DNA of 64,000 nt, taken from CAWCTB01 sp963798275 (GTDB taxonomy: Bacteria; Acidobacteriota; Terriglobia; Terriglobales; Acidobacteriaceae). The notes under the pieces are model-generated. The model had not been told where the DNA came from and did not search any database. It worked only from the letters and a program-made list of their open reading frames with translations. This document shows positions 39,673 through 48,329 of this stretch, piece after piece. Within the stretch, counting starts at the first letter, position 1. Every line of letters begins with the position of its first letter. The DNA is taken from positions 191,993 through 255,992 of the forward strand of contig CAWCTB010000015.1 in NCBI GenBank assembly GCA_963798275.1, in the 5' to 3' direction. A program made the translations under genes and the position numbers.

Positions 39673-40525
39673 ATGGCGACAGAACCGATCTTCAACGACC
39701 CTTCTGTTTCCGGCGCCGCGACCGGGCAACCCTTCGCGGCCACCAGCGACCTGCGGTCGCGGCTGCACAAACACGAGCAGTTCGCCTCGCGCCTGGTTGA
39801 CGACAAGCACGACTTCATCGTCTACGTGCCTCCCATGTATGCGGCCGATCCTGACCGCTTCTACCCCGTGCTCTACATGCAGGACGGGCAGAATCTGTTC
39901 GACCCAGAAACCTCGTTCATTCACGGGCAACTACTGGCGCATGGGCGAGACCGCCGACGCGCTGATTCTCTCCGGTGAGATCGAGCCGCTGGTGATCGTG
40001 GGCATTTATAACACCGGCGAGAACCGCATCAACGAGTACACTCCGGTGCATGATCGCCGTCTGGGCGGAGGCCGGGCCGGGGCCTACGGGCAGATGCTGG
40101 TCGAAGAGTTGCGCCCCTTTGTAGCGCACACCTACCGCATCCTGGCCGGAGCGCAGAATTGCGGCATGGGCGGATCGTCGCTCGGGGGACTGGTTTCTCT
40201 TTACCTCGGTCTCCGTTATCCCGACGTTTTTGGAAAGCTAGCCATCCTGTCGCCGTCGGTCTGGTGGCGCGGCAGGGCCATCCTGAAAACTGTAGCGCGA
40301 GTGCGGCAGGCGACGGGCCAGCGCATCTGGCTCGACATCGGCACCTCCGAAGGCGCGCGAGCGCTCCCCGATGTGCGCGCGTTGAAGGACGTGCTGGAGG
40401 AAAAAGGCTGGCACAGCGGCGAGACTCTCGCCTACCGGGAAGCCGAAGGCGGACATCACACCGAATCGGCCTGGGCCGAGCGGGTTGCCCCGATGCTGAA
40501 GTTTCTCTATCCCCAGCCCAGGTGA
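39673..40525 (+). CDS. Enterochelin-esterase-like alpha/beta hydrolase, one frameshift
   Basis: About 283 residues. Conserved blocks are DFIVYVPPMYAADPDRFYPV then VLYMQDGQNLFDPETSF, the nucleophile CGMGGSSLGGLVSLYLGLRYP and a C-terminal GGHHTESAWAERV carrying the catalytic histidine. This is the IroE/Fes-like esterase group that often hydrolyses siderophore-like or acylated small molecules. The frame changes near 39925 (continuing YWRMGETADALILSG). The start is unsure: ATG 39673 has a GGA touching it, and GTG 39562 is possible. It is divergent from the ligase cluster by under 200 bases and may share control with it. Confidence 0.75.
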
Positions 40526-40680
40526 TGCTGAGAATGTGCTCACGACCTTGGGCCGCCAGCCTTGCGGGCGCTAGCGACCGGTTTACCTTTCCTCCCAAAC
40601 CATTTAGATTTCGGGCGGGAACCGCTTCGCATCGGTGCGCAGTTGGTCCCGGCCATTCGACTGTGGATTTGGGAGGAAAC

Positions 40681-41022
40681 ATGAAACGTGACTGGACCAT
40701 AAGGTTGCTGTTGCTTGTGATCGCAATTTTGCTGGGCGTCATCGTCTTTCGGCCGCTGGCACAGCCCGCGCCGGTGCTGGCACAGGACGGAACTCCGTAT
40801 CCGTTCCATATCGAGCCGGGAACGGTCACGCTGAAGAAGGCCGATGGCTCGGGCCAGACCTGGGGCAAAATCGTGGTGGACATGCGCAACGGCGATGTCT
40901 GGGGTTTTCCCATAAAGGCGCAGAACACCCCCTATCCGGCCTATGGGCCGAGCAGCGAGCCCCGGGTTTCGCATCCCATGTACCTGGGTAACATGGCTTT
41001 CAGCGAAGCCGTCCGGCAATAG
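40681..41022 (+). CDS. Small secreted or membrane-anchored protein, unknown function
   Basis: 113 residues. The ATG at 40681 follows GGGAGGA. One N-terminal hydrophobic segment (RLLLLVIAILLGVIVFRPLA, about residues 8-27) acts as signal or anchor. The remaining 80 residues contain DGTPYPFHIEPGTVTLKK and GKIVVDMRNGDVWGFPI, a small beta-rich module. No family recognised. It lies between the esterase and the lectin-like lipoprotein genes. Confidence 0.65.
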   Translation: MKRDWTIRLLLLVIAILLGVIVFRPLAQPAPVLAQDGTPYPFHIEPGTVTLKKADGSGQTWGKIVVDMRNGDVWGFPIKAQNTPYPAYGPSSEPRVSHPMYLGNMAFSEAVRQ

Positions 41023-41086
41023 GAAGCAGCTCGTGCAGCCTTAGTTCGAGGTTGCGGTTAAACTGAGGGAGGAGTGTAACGGATCG

Positions 41087-42247
41087 ATGAAGTGGGCCCA
41101 CTCAATTCTGATGGCGGCAATTCTGGCCTGCCCTTTCGGCTGCGCCAGTCCGCTGCCGGCAGCGACCGCCGTGGCCGCCGATAAAGCCGCCACCGAAAAG
41201 AGCGCCGATGTCACGGTCAACGGCGACAAACCGTGGATCGACACCGGCATGGAGGTCGCGGCCGGCGACAAACTGCACATCACGGCGAAGGGCACGGTCG
41301 ACTTCAGCGACAAGACCGGAGTTGGCCCGGCAGGCGCCGAGCGCGGCTGGGCAGACACTCTTCGCGCCCTCAGCGTATCCAGCGCCGGTCGTGGCGCCCT
41401 CGTAGGCCAGATCGGTAATGATCGCTCCGCTACGCCGTTTCTCGTAGGAGCCGACGGAACGTTTGTGGCGCCGATCGCGGGCCGGCTCTACCTCGGCGTC
41501 AACCAGGACCAATTCGGCAAGCCGACCGGCGGCAAGTTTGCGGTGCACATCGATCGTACCGCAGCGTCCACCACGACCGCCGGAGGCGCACTCGCCAGCT
41601 CTGGAAATTACGACTTCAAGTCTCTGTTTCCCTTGCTCGACCAGAAGCTGCCCTATCGCGTGACCGATAAGCCCGGCGCGGGCGGCAATCCGGGGGACCT
41701 CGTCAATTTCGTTCTCGTCGGCAACCAGGATCAGGTGACCAGCGCTTTCAAAGCTGCCGGCTGGGTGTTGCCCGACAAGACCACGCAGGACGCCGTGGTC
41801 AGCGCCATCATGGCGACGCTACAGAAGAACGTTTACGTCACCGTTCCTATGAGCATCCTGTATCTGTTCGACCGGCCGCAGGATTTCGGCTATGCCCGCG
41901 CCGAGGCGGTGATGGTCATCGGACAACGCGATCACTTCCGTATCTGGCAGGCGCCCTTCAAGGGACCGCAGGGGCAGACGCTCTGGGCCGGAGCCGGTAC
42001 CCACGACATCGGCATCGAGAAGGACCAGCGCAAAGAGAATGCCATCACCCACAAGATCGATCCGGACATCGATAAAGAGCGCGACTTCATCGGCTCAACC
42101 TTGAAGGATGCCGGATGGGTCGAAGCGCTGTCGTATCTCGACCGCCCCAAGCAGATCAAGGAAACCAAGACGGCCACCGGCGGAGAGATCAAGTCCGACG
42201 GCCGGACTCTGGTGATTGTGCTGAAGCCCATGTCAGCCGCGAAGTAG
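41087..42247 (+). CDS. Exported protein with PA-IL-like and LssY C-terminal domains
   Basis: 386 residues with an N-terminal signal (MKWAHSILMAAILACPFGC) that may be a lipoprotein signal. Residues about 40-155 resemble the PA-IL (LecA) galactose-binding fold: WIDTGMEVAAGDKLHITAKG, GRGALVGQIGNDRSATPF and FVAPIAGRLYLGVNQDQFG. Residues about 185-380 match the LssY C-terminal domain: GDLVNFVLVGNQDQVTSAFK, AAGWVLPD, VMVIGQRDHFRIWQAPF and WAGAGTHDIGI. LssY domains are usually on membrane proteins next to PAP2 or DedA domains; here the domain is joined to a lectin-like one outside the cell. The gene is unbroken and ends at a terminator. Confidence 0.75.
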   Translation: MKWAHSILMAAILACPFGCASPLPAATAVAADKAATEKSADVTVNGDKPWIDTGMEVAAGDKLHITAKGTVDFSDKTGVGPAGAERGWADTLRALSVSSAGRGALVGQIGNDRSATPFLVGADGTFVAPIAGRLYLGVNQDQFGKPTGGKFAVHIDRTAASTTTAGGALASSGNYDFKSLFPLLDQKLPYRVTDKPGAGGNPGDLVNFVLVGNQDQVTSAFKAAGWVLPDKTTQDAVVSAIMATLQKNVYVTVPMSILYLFDRPQDFGYARAEAVMVIGQRDHFRIWQAPFKGPQGQTLWAGAGTHDIGIEKDQRKENAITHKIDPDIDKERDFIGSTLKDAGWVEALSYLDRPKQIKETKTATGGEIKSDGRTLVIVLKPMSAAK

Positions 42248-42268
42248 ATTCCAGTGCAGATAAACAAA

Positions 42269-42296
42269 AAGGCCGGCCCCGCCTGCGACCGGCCTT
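42269..42296 (+). terminator. Rho-independent terminator after the PA-IL/LssY gene
   Basis: Stem AAGGCCGG (42269-42276) / CCGGCCTT (42289-42296) with a 12-base loop, an A-run before and a short T-rich tail after. It precedes the repeat elements. Confidence 0.75.
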
Positions 42297-42355
42297 GTAT
42301 TTCAGGAATGTGCGTCCTTTCAAAACATTGCGAACTCCGAGTTTTTCCGCAGCCT

Positions 42356-42663
42356 GCTAGCTAGTGTGGTGTCCCGCAATTTCGTGCCATAAGACTGAGG
42401 AAGGTCTGATTAAGTCAATGGACGGTCCCCTCGCGGCTAAAGCCGCGTTCATTTTGCGGCCTTTACGGACGGCCTGAAGGCCGTCCCCTTCAGAAGATTG
42501 GGCTTAGTCAGAGATTCCCTAAACAGCGGCATGCGGAGACCGTCGTCACCTCAGCGGCTAAAGCCGCGCCTATGAGTGCGCTTCTACGGCACGGCTGAAA
42601 GCCGTGCCCTTTCAAAACAACGTCGAGTTAGACCGCGAACTTCCGGGATGCCACACTAGCTAG
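42356..42663. mobile_element. About 308 bp MITE-like element with a second MITE nested inside
   Basis: Its ends are inverted repeats of about 28 bases: left begins CTAGCTAGTGTGG then TGTCCCG (42358 on), and right ends CCACACTAGCTAG (42651-42663) preceded by CGGGATG. Inside are the palindromes GCGGCT / AGCCGC (about 42553) and GGCACGGCT / AGCCGTGCC (42588-42608). The 128-bp element at 42395-42522 interrupts it. The right end supplies the stop codon of the downstream dehydrogenase-like gene on the minus strand. No transposase. Confidence 0.7.
42395..42522 (-). mobile_element. MITE-like element, copy 2, inverted relative to copy 1
   Basis: Nearly identical over its whole length to the reverse complement of 14132-14258, with a few substitutions. 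It has the same terminal cores (GGTCTGATTAAG and CTTAGTCAGAGAT) and the same two internal palindromes. It lies inside the larger element at 42356-42663. Two copies 28 kb apart in different contexts show that the element has moved or been copied. Confidence 0.8.
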
Positions 42664-43685
42664 TACGTGGGCAGCGCTGTGCCCGTCTCGCCGAAGCGGT
42701 ACGAGCCCAGCATCTTCAGGTAATTGCCCCGCAGGAATGCCGTCGGATCTTCCACGTTGACCAGGCTCATGCTGCCGCGCATCTGCTTCACCGACGTGTA
42801 TTCGTGCTCCTCCATCCAGGCTTCCATGCCCGATAGCACCACGCCGATATGCTCGATGCCATACTTCAGCAGCGCCGAGGTCATCATCGCCACATGCGCG
42901 CCCGACATCATGCACTTCAGCACGTCGCTGGCATCATGCACACCGCCGGTAATGGCGACATAGGTTTCGACCTGGTGATAGAGGATGGCAGCCCAGTGCA
43001 GCCGCAGGCGCAGTTCGTGCGGACTGCTCAGCACCAGGTTCGGCGTGACCTCCAGTTCCTCCAGGTTGAAATCGGGCTGATAAAAGCGGTTAAAGATGAC
43101 CACGCCGTCGGCGCCAGCCTCGGCCAGCTTCTTCGCAAAGTTTGCCAATGACGTGAAGTACGGTCCGAGCTTGACCGAAATCGGAATCCTCACCTGCTTG
43201 CGGATGGCCCGTACCAGTTCGACGTATCCCTTCTCCAGTTGATCTGCCGTTACCGTTGGGTCGGTCGGGATGTTGAAGATGTTCAACTCCAGAGCATCCG
43301 CGCCGGCCTCTTCCATATACTGCGCGTAGCGCGACCAGCCGCCGCGCGACTTGCCGTTCAGGCTGGCTATTACCGGGATGTCCACCGACTTCTTGGCCTT
43401 GTGCAGCAATTCAAGATAGCGGTCCGGCCCAATGTGGTACTTCGGCATGTCGGGCAGGTACGAAGTCGATTCCGCGTAGCTGTTGACGCCGTACTCCAGG
43501 GCGGCGTCCACGTTCTCGCTCTCGGCCTCGATCTGCTCCTCGAACAGCGAATACATCACGATGGCCGATGCGCCCGCGTCGCGCATGCGAGGAAAGTTTT
43601 CCAGCTTCTCGCTCAGCGGCGAGGCCGAGACCACGACCGGGTTCTTCAGCTTCAATCCGAGATAATTGGTTGACAGGTCGATCAT
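42660..43685 (-). CDS. Dihydroorotate dehydrogenase-like flavoprotein without the catalytic cysteine
   Basis: 341 residues, TIM-barrel FMN protein of the PyrD class 1 family: opening MIDLSTNYLGLKLKNPVVVSASPLS, phosphate and flavin contacts in ISVKLGPYFTSLANFAKKL and ITGGVHDASDVLKCMMSG. The loop that holds the base Cys/Ser in true enzymes (N-x-S-C-P-N) reads ELNIFNIP, so a standard pyrimidine role is doubtful. It follows nifJ on the same strand by 18 bases, so it probably takes part in pyruvate-ferredoxin metabolism or handles ferredoxin electrons. The last codons lie on the repeat element. Confidence 0.8.
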   Translation of the reverse strand: MIDLSTNYLGLKLKNPVVVSASPLSEKLENFPRMRDAGASAIVMYSLFEEQIEAESENVDAALEYGVNSYAESTSYLPDMPKYHIGPDRYLELLHKAKKSVDIPVIASLNGKSRGGWSRYAQYMEEAGADALELNIFNIPTDPTVTADQLEKGYVELVRAIRKQVRIPISVKLGPYFTSLANFAKKLAEAGADGVVIFNRFYQPDFNLEELEVTPNLVLSSPHELRLRLHWAAILYHQVETYVAITGGVHDASDVLKCMMSGAHVAMMTSALLKYGIEHIGVVLSGMEAWMEEHEYTSVKQMRGSMSLVNVEDPTAFLRGNYLKMLGSYRFGETGTALPTY

Positions 43686-43703
43686 GATTTCCTCTCCTCG
43701 TCC

Positions 43704-46700
43704 TTATGCTTTCTCGAAGTTCATGGCAGCCATGTGCTGATACAGCTTCCAGCGCTCGTTGACGCCCTCTTGCGCCTGGTGCAGCAGCTTCTTGGCTTCG
43801 TCCGGGTCGCTGTTGACCAGCATGGTGTAGCGAGTCTCGTTGTAGATGTACTTCTCCAGCGGAATGCTGGGCGCGCGCGAATCGAGCTGGAAGGGGTTCT
43901 TGCCTTCCCTCGCGAGCGCCGGATTGTAGCGGAACAGCGGCCAGTGTCCCGAGTTCACGGCATTCTTCTGCTGCTCGATGCCGTACACCATGTCGTAGCC
44001 GTGCGCGATGCAGTGGCTGTAGGCGATGATCAGCGACGGCCCGTCATGCGCCTCGGCTTCCAGGAACGCCTTCATGGTCTGCCCGTCGCTGCCGCCCATG
44101 GCCACATGGGCCACGTATGCCTGGCCGTAGTTCATCGCCATCATGGCGATGTCTTTCTTCGGCATGCGCTTGCCGCTGGCGGCAAACTTCGCCACCGCTC
44201 CGAGCGGCGTGGCCTTCGACATCTGGCCGCCGGTGTTGGAGTAGACCTCGGTGTCCAGCAACAGGATGTTCACGTTGGCGCTGGAGGCCAGCACGTGATC
44301 CAGTCCGCCAAATCCGATGTCGTAGCCCCAGCCGTCGCCGCCGATGATCCACACGCTCTTCTTCACCAGTTCGTCGGCCACCGCCAGCAGATCGCGTGCT
44401 GCCGGGGCGTCCTGCTTCGCCAGCCGCTGCTTCAACTGCTTTACCCGGTCCCGCTGGGCGAAGATGCCTTCCTCGGTCGATTGATCGGCGCTGAGTATGG
44501 CAACCGCCAGTTCTTCGCCGATGTACGACGCCAGCCGCTCGACCAGCTCCTTCGCGTACTCGTTCTGCTTGTCGACGGCCAGCCGCATGCCCATGCCGAA
44601 CTCGGCGTTGTCTTCGAACAGCGAGTTCGACCAGGCCGGGCCGCGTCCTTCCGCATTCACGCTGTAAGGCGTGGTCGGCAGGTTGCCGCCGTAAATCGAC
44701 GAGCAGCCCGTCGCATTGGCAATCAGGGCGCGATCGCCGAACAACTGCGTCATCACCTTGATGTACGGCGTCTCGCCGCAACCCGAGCAGGCGCCCGAGA
44801 ACTCAAACAGCGGCTCGAGCAATTGCGCATCTTTCACCTGCCCGTGCGCCAACTTCTCGCGCGACAGCTCCGGAATGCTCAGGAAGTAGTCCCAGTACTG
44901 GTTGTAGCGCTCACGCAACGGAGGCTGGGGCTCCATGTTGATGGCGCGGTGCTTGGCCTCGCTCTTGCTCTTGGCCGGGCACACCGCCACGCACAGCCCG
45001 CATCCGGTGCAGTCTTCCGGAGCCACCTGCAGCGTGTACTTCAGCTCGGTGAATTCGCGCCACTTGGGCACTGCCGTCTGGAAGCCCTCTGGCACGTGGT
45101 TGACGGTTGCTGGATCGTAGACTTTGGCGCGGATCACGGCGTGCGGGCATACCATCACGCACTTGCCGCACTGGATGCAGAGCTGCTCATCCCACACTGG
45201 AATTTCCAGCGCGATGTTGCGCTTTTCCCACTTCGTCGTGCCTGTGGGGAAGGTGCCGTCGACCGGCATGGCACTCACGGGCAGCAGGTCGCCATCGCCG
45301 GCAATCATCAGGCCTTCGACGTTGCGCACAAACTGCGGGGCGTTCTCCGGCACCGGCGGCCGGATCTCGAACTTCGAGGTGATCGCCGTCCGGCACCTTC
45401 ACCTGGTGCAGGTTTTCCAGCGAGGAATCGACGGCGGCAAAGTTCTTGCGCACCACCGATTCGCCGCGCTTGCCGTAGGTCTTTTCGATTGAGTGCTTGA
45501 TGCTGGCGATTGCTTCGTCGCGCGGCAATACGCCGCTGATGGCGAAGAAGCAGGTTTGCATGACGGTGTTGATGCGGCCGCCCATCCCGGCCGCCTTGGC
45601 GACTTCCACCGCGTCGATCACGTAGAACTTCAGCTTCTTCTCGACGATCGCCTTCTGCGCCGAGCGCGGCAGGTTGTCCCAGACTTCCTCCGGACCGAAC
45701 GGGCTGTTCAGCAGGAAGACCGAGCCCGGATCGGCTGCCCGCAGCACATCCAGCCGCTCCATGAAGCTGAACTGGTGGCAGCCGATGAAGTTCGCCCGCG
45801 AGATCAGATAGGTCGAGCGGATCGGCTTCTTGCTGAAGCGCAGGTGCGAAGTCGTCACCGAGCCCGACTTCTTCGAGTCATACACGAAGTAGCCCTGGAC
45901 GTTGAGGTCGGTATCTTCGCCGATGATCTTGATCGTGTTCTTGTTGGCGCCTACGGTTCCGTCGGCGCCCAACCCGAAGAACATGGCGCGCACCGTCTCG
46001 TCTGCTTCCGTGGAAAACTCCGGATCGTAGTCGAGGCTGGTGTGCGTCACGTCGTCGTTGATGCCGATCGTAAAGTGGTTTTGCGGCGCCGGTTGGGCCA
46101 GTTCTGCGAAGACGCGAGCCACCATCGCCGGGGTAAATTCCTTCGACGACAGGCCATATCGCCCGCCAACCACCTTCGGGAAGCTCGGCAGCGGCGACTT
46201 GCCGGCGGTGAAGCCTTCGGTCAGCGCCGTGATGATGTCCTGGTAAAGCGGCTCGCCAATCGCCCCCGGTTCCTTGGTGCGGTCCAGCACGGCGATGCTC
46301 TTCACTGTCGCGGGCAGCGCCTTCAGGAAGTGCTCGATCGAGAATGGCCGGTACAGCCGCACTTTCAGCAGGCCCACTTTCTTGCCCTGCGCGGCCAGGT
46401 ACTCGACTGCCTCGTGTGCCGCTTCCGCGCCCGAGCCCATCATGATGATCACGTGCTCGGCGTCGGGAGCGCCGGCGTAGTCGAACAGGTTGTACTGTCG
46501 CCCGACGAGCTTCGCGAACTTGTCCATCACGTTCTGCACGATGGTCGGACAGGCCAGGTAGTACGGATTCACCGCCTCGCGGCCCTGGAAGTAAACGTCA
46601 GGGTTCTGCGCCGAGCCGCGCAGCACCGGATGGTCCGGCGACAGCGCCCGCTCGCGATGGGCGCGCACCAGGTTGTCGTCGATCATGGCGCGCATGTCGT

Positions 46701-47265
46701 CGAGGCTCAGCTCTTCGATCTTCGAGACTTCGTGCGAGGTCCGGAAGCCGTCGAAGAAATGCAGGAAAGGAATGCGCGATTCCAGGGTCGCGGCATGGGC
46801 GATCAGCGCCAGGTCCATCGCCTCCTGCACCGAGTTCGACGACAGCAGGGCGAAGCCCGTCTGGCGCGTGGCCATCGCGTCCTGGTGGTCGCCGAAGATC
46901 GACAGCGCCTGCGCCGCTACCGCGCGTGCCGCCACGTGAATCACCGTCGGCGTCAGTTCGCCCGCGATCTTGTACATGTTGGGGATCATCAGCAGCAGGC
47001 CCTGCGACGAGGTGAAGGTCGTGCCCAGCGCTCCGGCCTGTAACGCGCCGTGCAGCGCGCCGGCCGCTCCGCCTTCGCTCTGCATCTCGATCACCTTGGG
47101 GACTGCGCCCCAGATGTTCTTCTCGCCGATCGCCGACCAGGCGTCTGACGACTCTCCCATGGGAGAGGACGGAGTGATGGGATAAATGGCGGCGATCTCG
47201 CTCACGTGGTAGGCCACGTAGGCAACCGCTTCGTTGCCATCGAGTGTCACTTTATTTCTGGGCAT
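43704..47265 (-). CDS. nifJ: Pyruvate:ferredoxin (flavodoxin) oxidoreductase, one frameshift
   Basis: About 1185 residues in one chain. Domain order: pyrimidine-binding domain (AAIYPITPSSPMGESSD, GGAAGALHGALQAGALGTTF), transketolase-like C-terminal domain, gamma domain (GLGADGTVGANKNTIKI), 2x[4Fe-4S] ferredoxin domain (CIQCGKCVMVCPHAVI and CTGCGLCVAVCP) and TPP domain (FSGACSGCGETPYIK, IIGGDGWGYDIGFGGLDHVL). It oxidises pyruvate to acetyl-CoA and reduces ferredoxin. A frame change near 45380 joins two open stretches. The ATG at 47265 follows GGAGG and gives the normal N-terminus (MPRNKVTLDGNEAVAYVA); a GTG at 47388 in frame would add 41 unconserved residues. Confidence 0.92.
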
Positions 47266-47505
47266 TTTGCCTCCAGCGCGAGCCTCGTTTTCCGTAGAGC
47301 TGCGCAGCGAAACGGCCTCACTGGCCGCCGAATTGGAATCCGAAGAATGGGTGGCGGACGGCGAGACAGGGTATTCGGTTGTTTTCACTTCTTTTCCCCC
47401 AGTCCGGGTGTCATCGGTCCCGGCCTGTCATGCGGCTAGAAAATCGGTACTCTTTAAGATATCGGGCGGGCGGGCGAAGGGCTGTGATCGAGGTACTAAC
47501 TAGTC

Positions 47506-47521
47506 TGTGATGCGCGTCACA
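47506..47521. promoter_or_regulatory. Perfect CRP/FNR-family palindrome upstream of nifJ
   Basis: TGTGA-TGCGCG-TCACA, an exact match to the CRP-class consensus TGTGA-N6-TCACA. It lies 241 bases upstream of the nifJ ATG at 47265 (118 from the GTG at 47388), in the 400-base gap between nifJ and the GNAT gene. About 0.06 such matches are expected in 64 kb of random sequence. Regulator identity is unknown. Confidence 0.55.
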
Positions 47522-47673
47522 TACATGGGTTCGTAGAGTCTGAGGGAGGAGTTGGGTCCTATTGGTTGCGCAGGGGTTCAGGAGAGCGTTTGCCATCCTG
47601 GGCGGGCGGAGTGAGGTCGCCCGGGCGACCCAACGCAGTTGAAGGACCCCTATATCCAAACACCCGGCATGCC

Positions 47674-48231
47674 CTACCCCGCCGCAGCCCCTTCGCGCAC
47701 ATACATCACCGTCGGCTCTCCCTTGTACGTGGTGAGCTGCAGTTCCCGGTATCCGCACTTCGTCGCCACCCGAATCGATGCCAGGTTCTCAGGGCCGATG
47801 ATGCAGGCCGTCCGTACTGCTCCGAAATGCTGCTCGCCCCAGGAAATGGCCGCGCTCACAGCCTCCGTTGCGTAGCCCCTGCCGTGTCCGTGCACAGCAA
47901 AAACCCAGCCGATTTCCGGCACGCCATTGAGTGACGGCTCAATGTCCCGCTTGTAGTCGGCGAATCCAACCTCGCCAAGGAACCTGCCGGCTGCTTTTTC
48001 CTCCACCACCCAATAGCCGAACCCCAGCACCGCCCAATGTCCCACGTAGCGCAGCAGTCTCGTCCACGACTCCTCTTCCGAGAACGGCTGGCGTCTTAAG
48101 TACCGGGTAACCTTGGGGTCGGCCCACATCGTGGCGGAGTCGGCGAAGTCGTCAAGGCGATGGCCGCGCAGCTTGAGCCGCTCGGTCTCGAGAACAGGCA
48201 CGTCCACAGCTTGATGGAATGAGTCAGGCAT
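47674..48231 (-). CDS. GNAT acetyltransferase (RimJ/RimL type)
   Basis: 185 residues from ATG 48231. The opening VPVLETERLKLRGHRLDDF, middle FGYWVVEEKAAGRFLGEVGF and acetyl-CoA motif FAVHGHGRGYATEAVSAAIS, then PENLASIRVATKCGYRE, are those of the RimJ/RimL N-acetyltransferase family, which modifies protein N-termini, antibiotics or small molecules. Substrate unknown. It is divergent from the GH31 gene. Confidence 0.85.
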   Translation of the reverse strand: MPDSFHQAVDVPVLETERLKLRGHRLDDFADSATMWADPKVTRYLRRQPFSEEESWTRLLRYVGHWAVLGFGYWVVEEKAAGRFLGEVGFADYKRDIEPSLNGVPEIGWVFAVHGHGRGYATEAVSAAISWGEQHFGAVRTACIIGPENLASIRVATKCGYRELQLTTYKGEPTVMYVREGAAAG

Positions 48232-48329
48232 GAGAGCAGTGTACTGAGCCGATCGGCTGCCGTCGCCTGAGTCAATCCATTTGACACCTCGCGCCGCTCG
48301 CCTTAAAGTTCGGCATCGGTTGACCAACC

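Noticed and set aside
43734..47043. Two long open frames on the plus strand opposite nifJ
   Set aside because: Antisense shadows of a clear PFOR gene with no recognisable domains or ribosome-binding sites.
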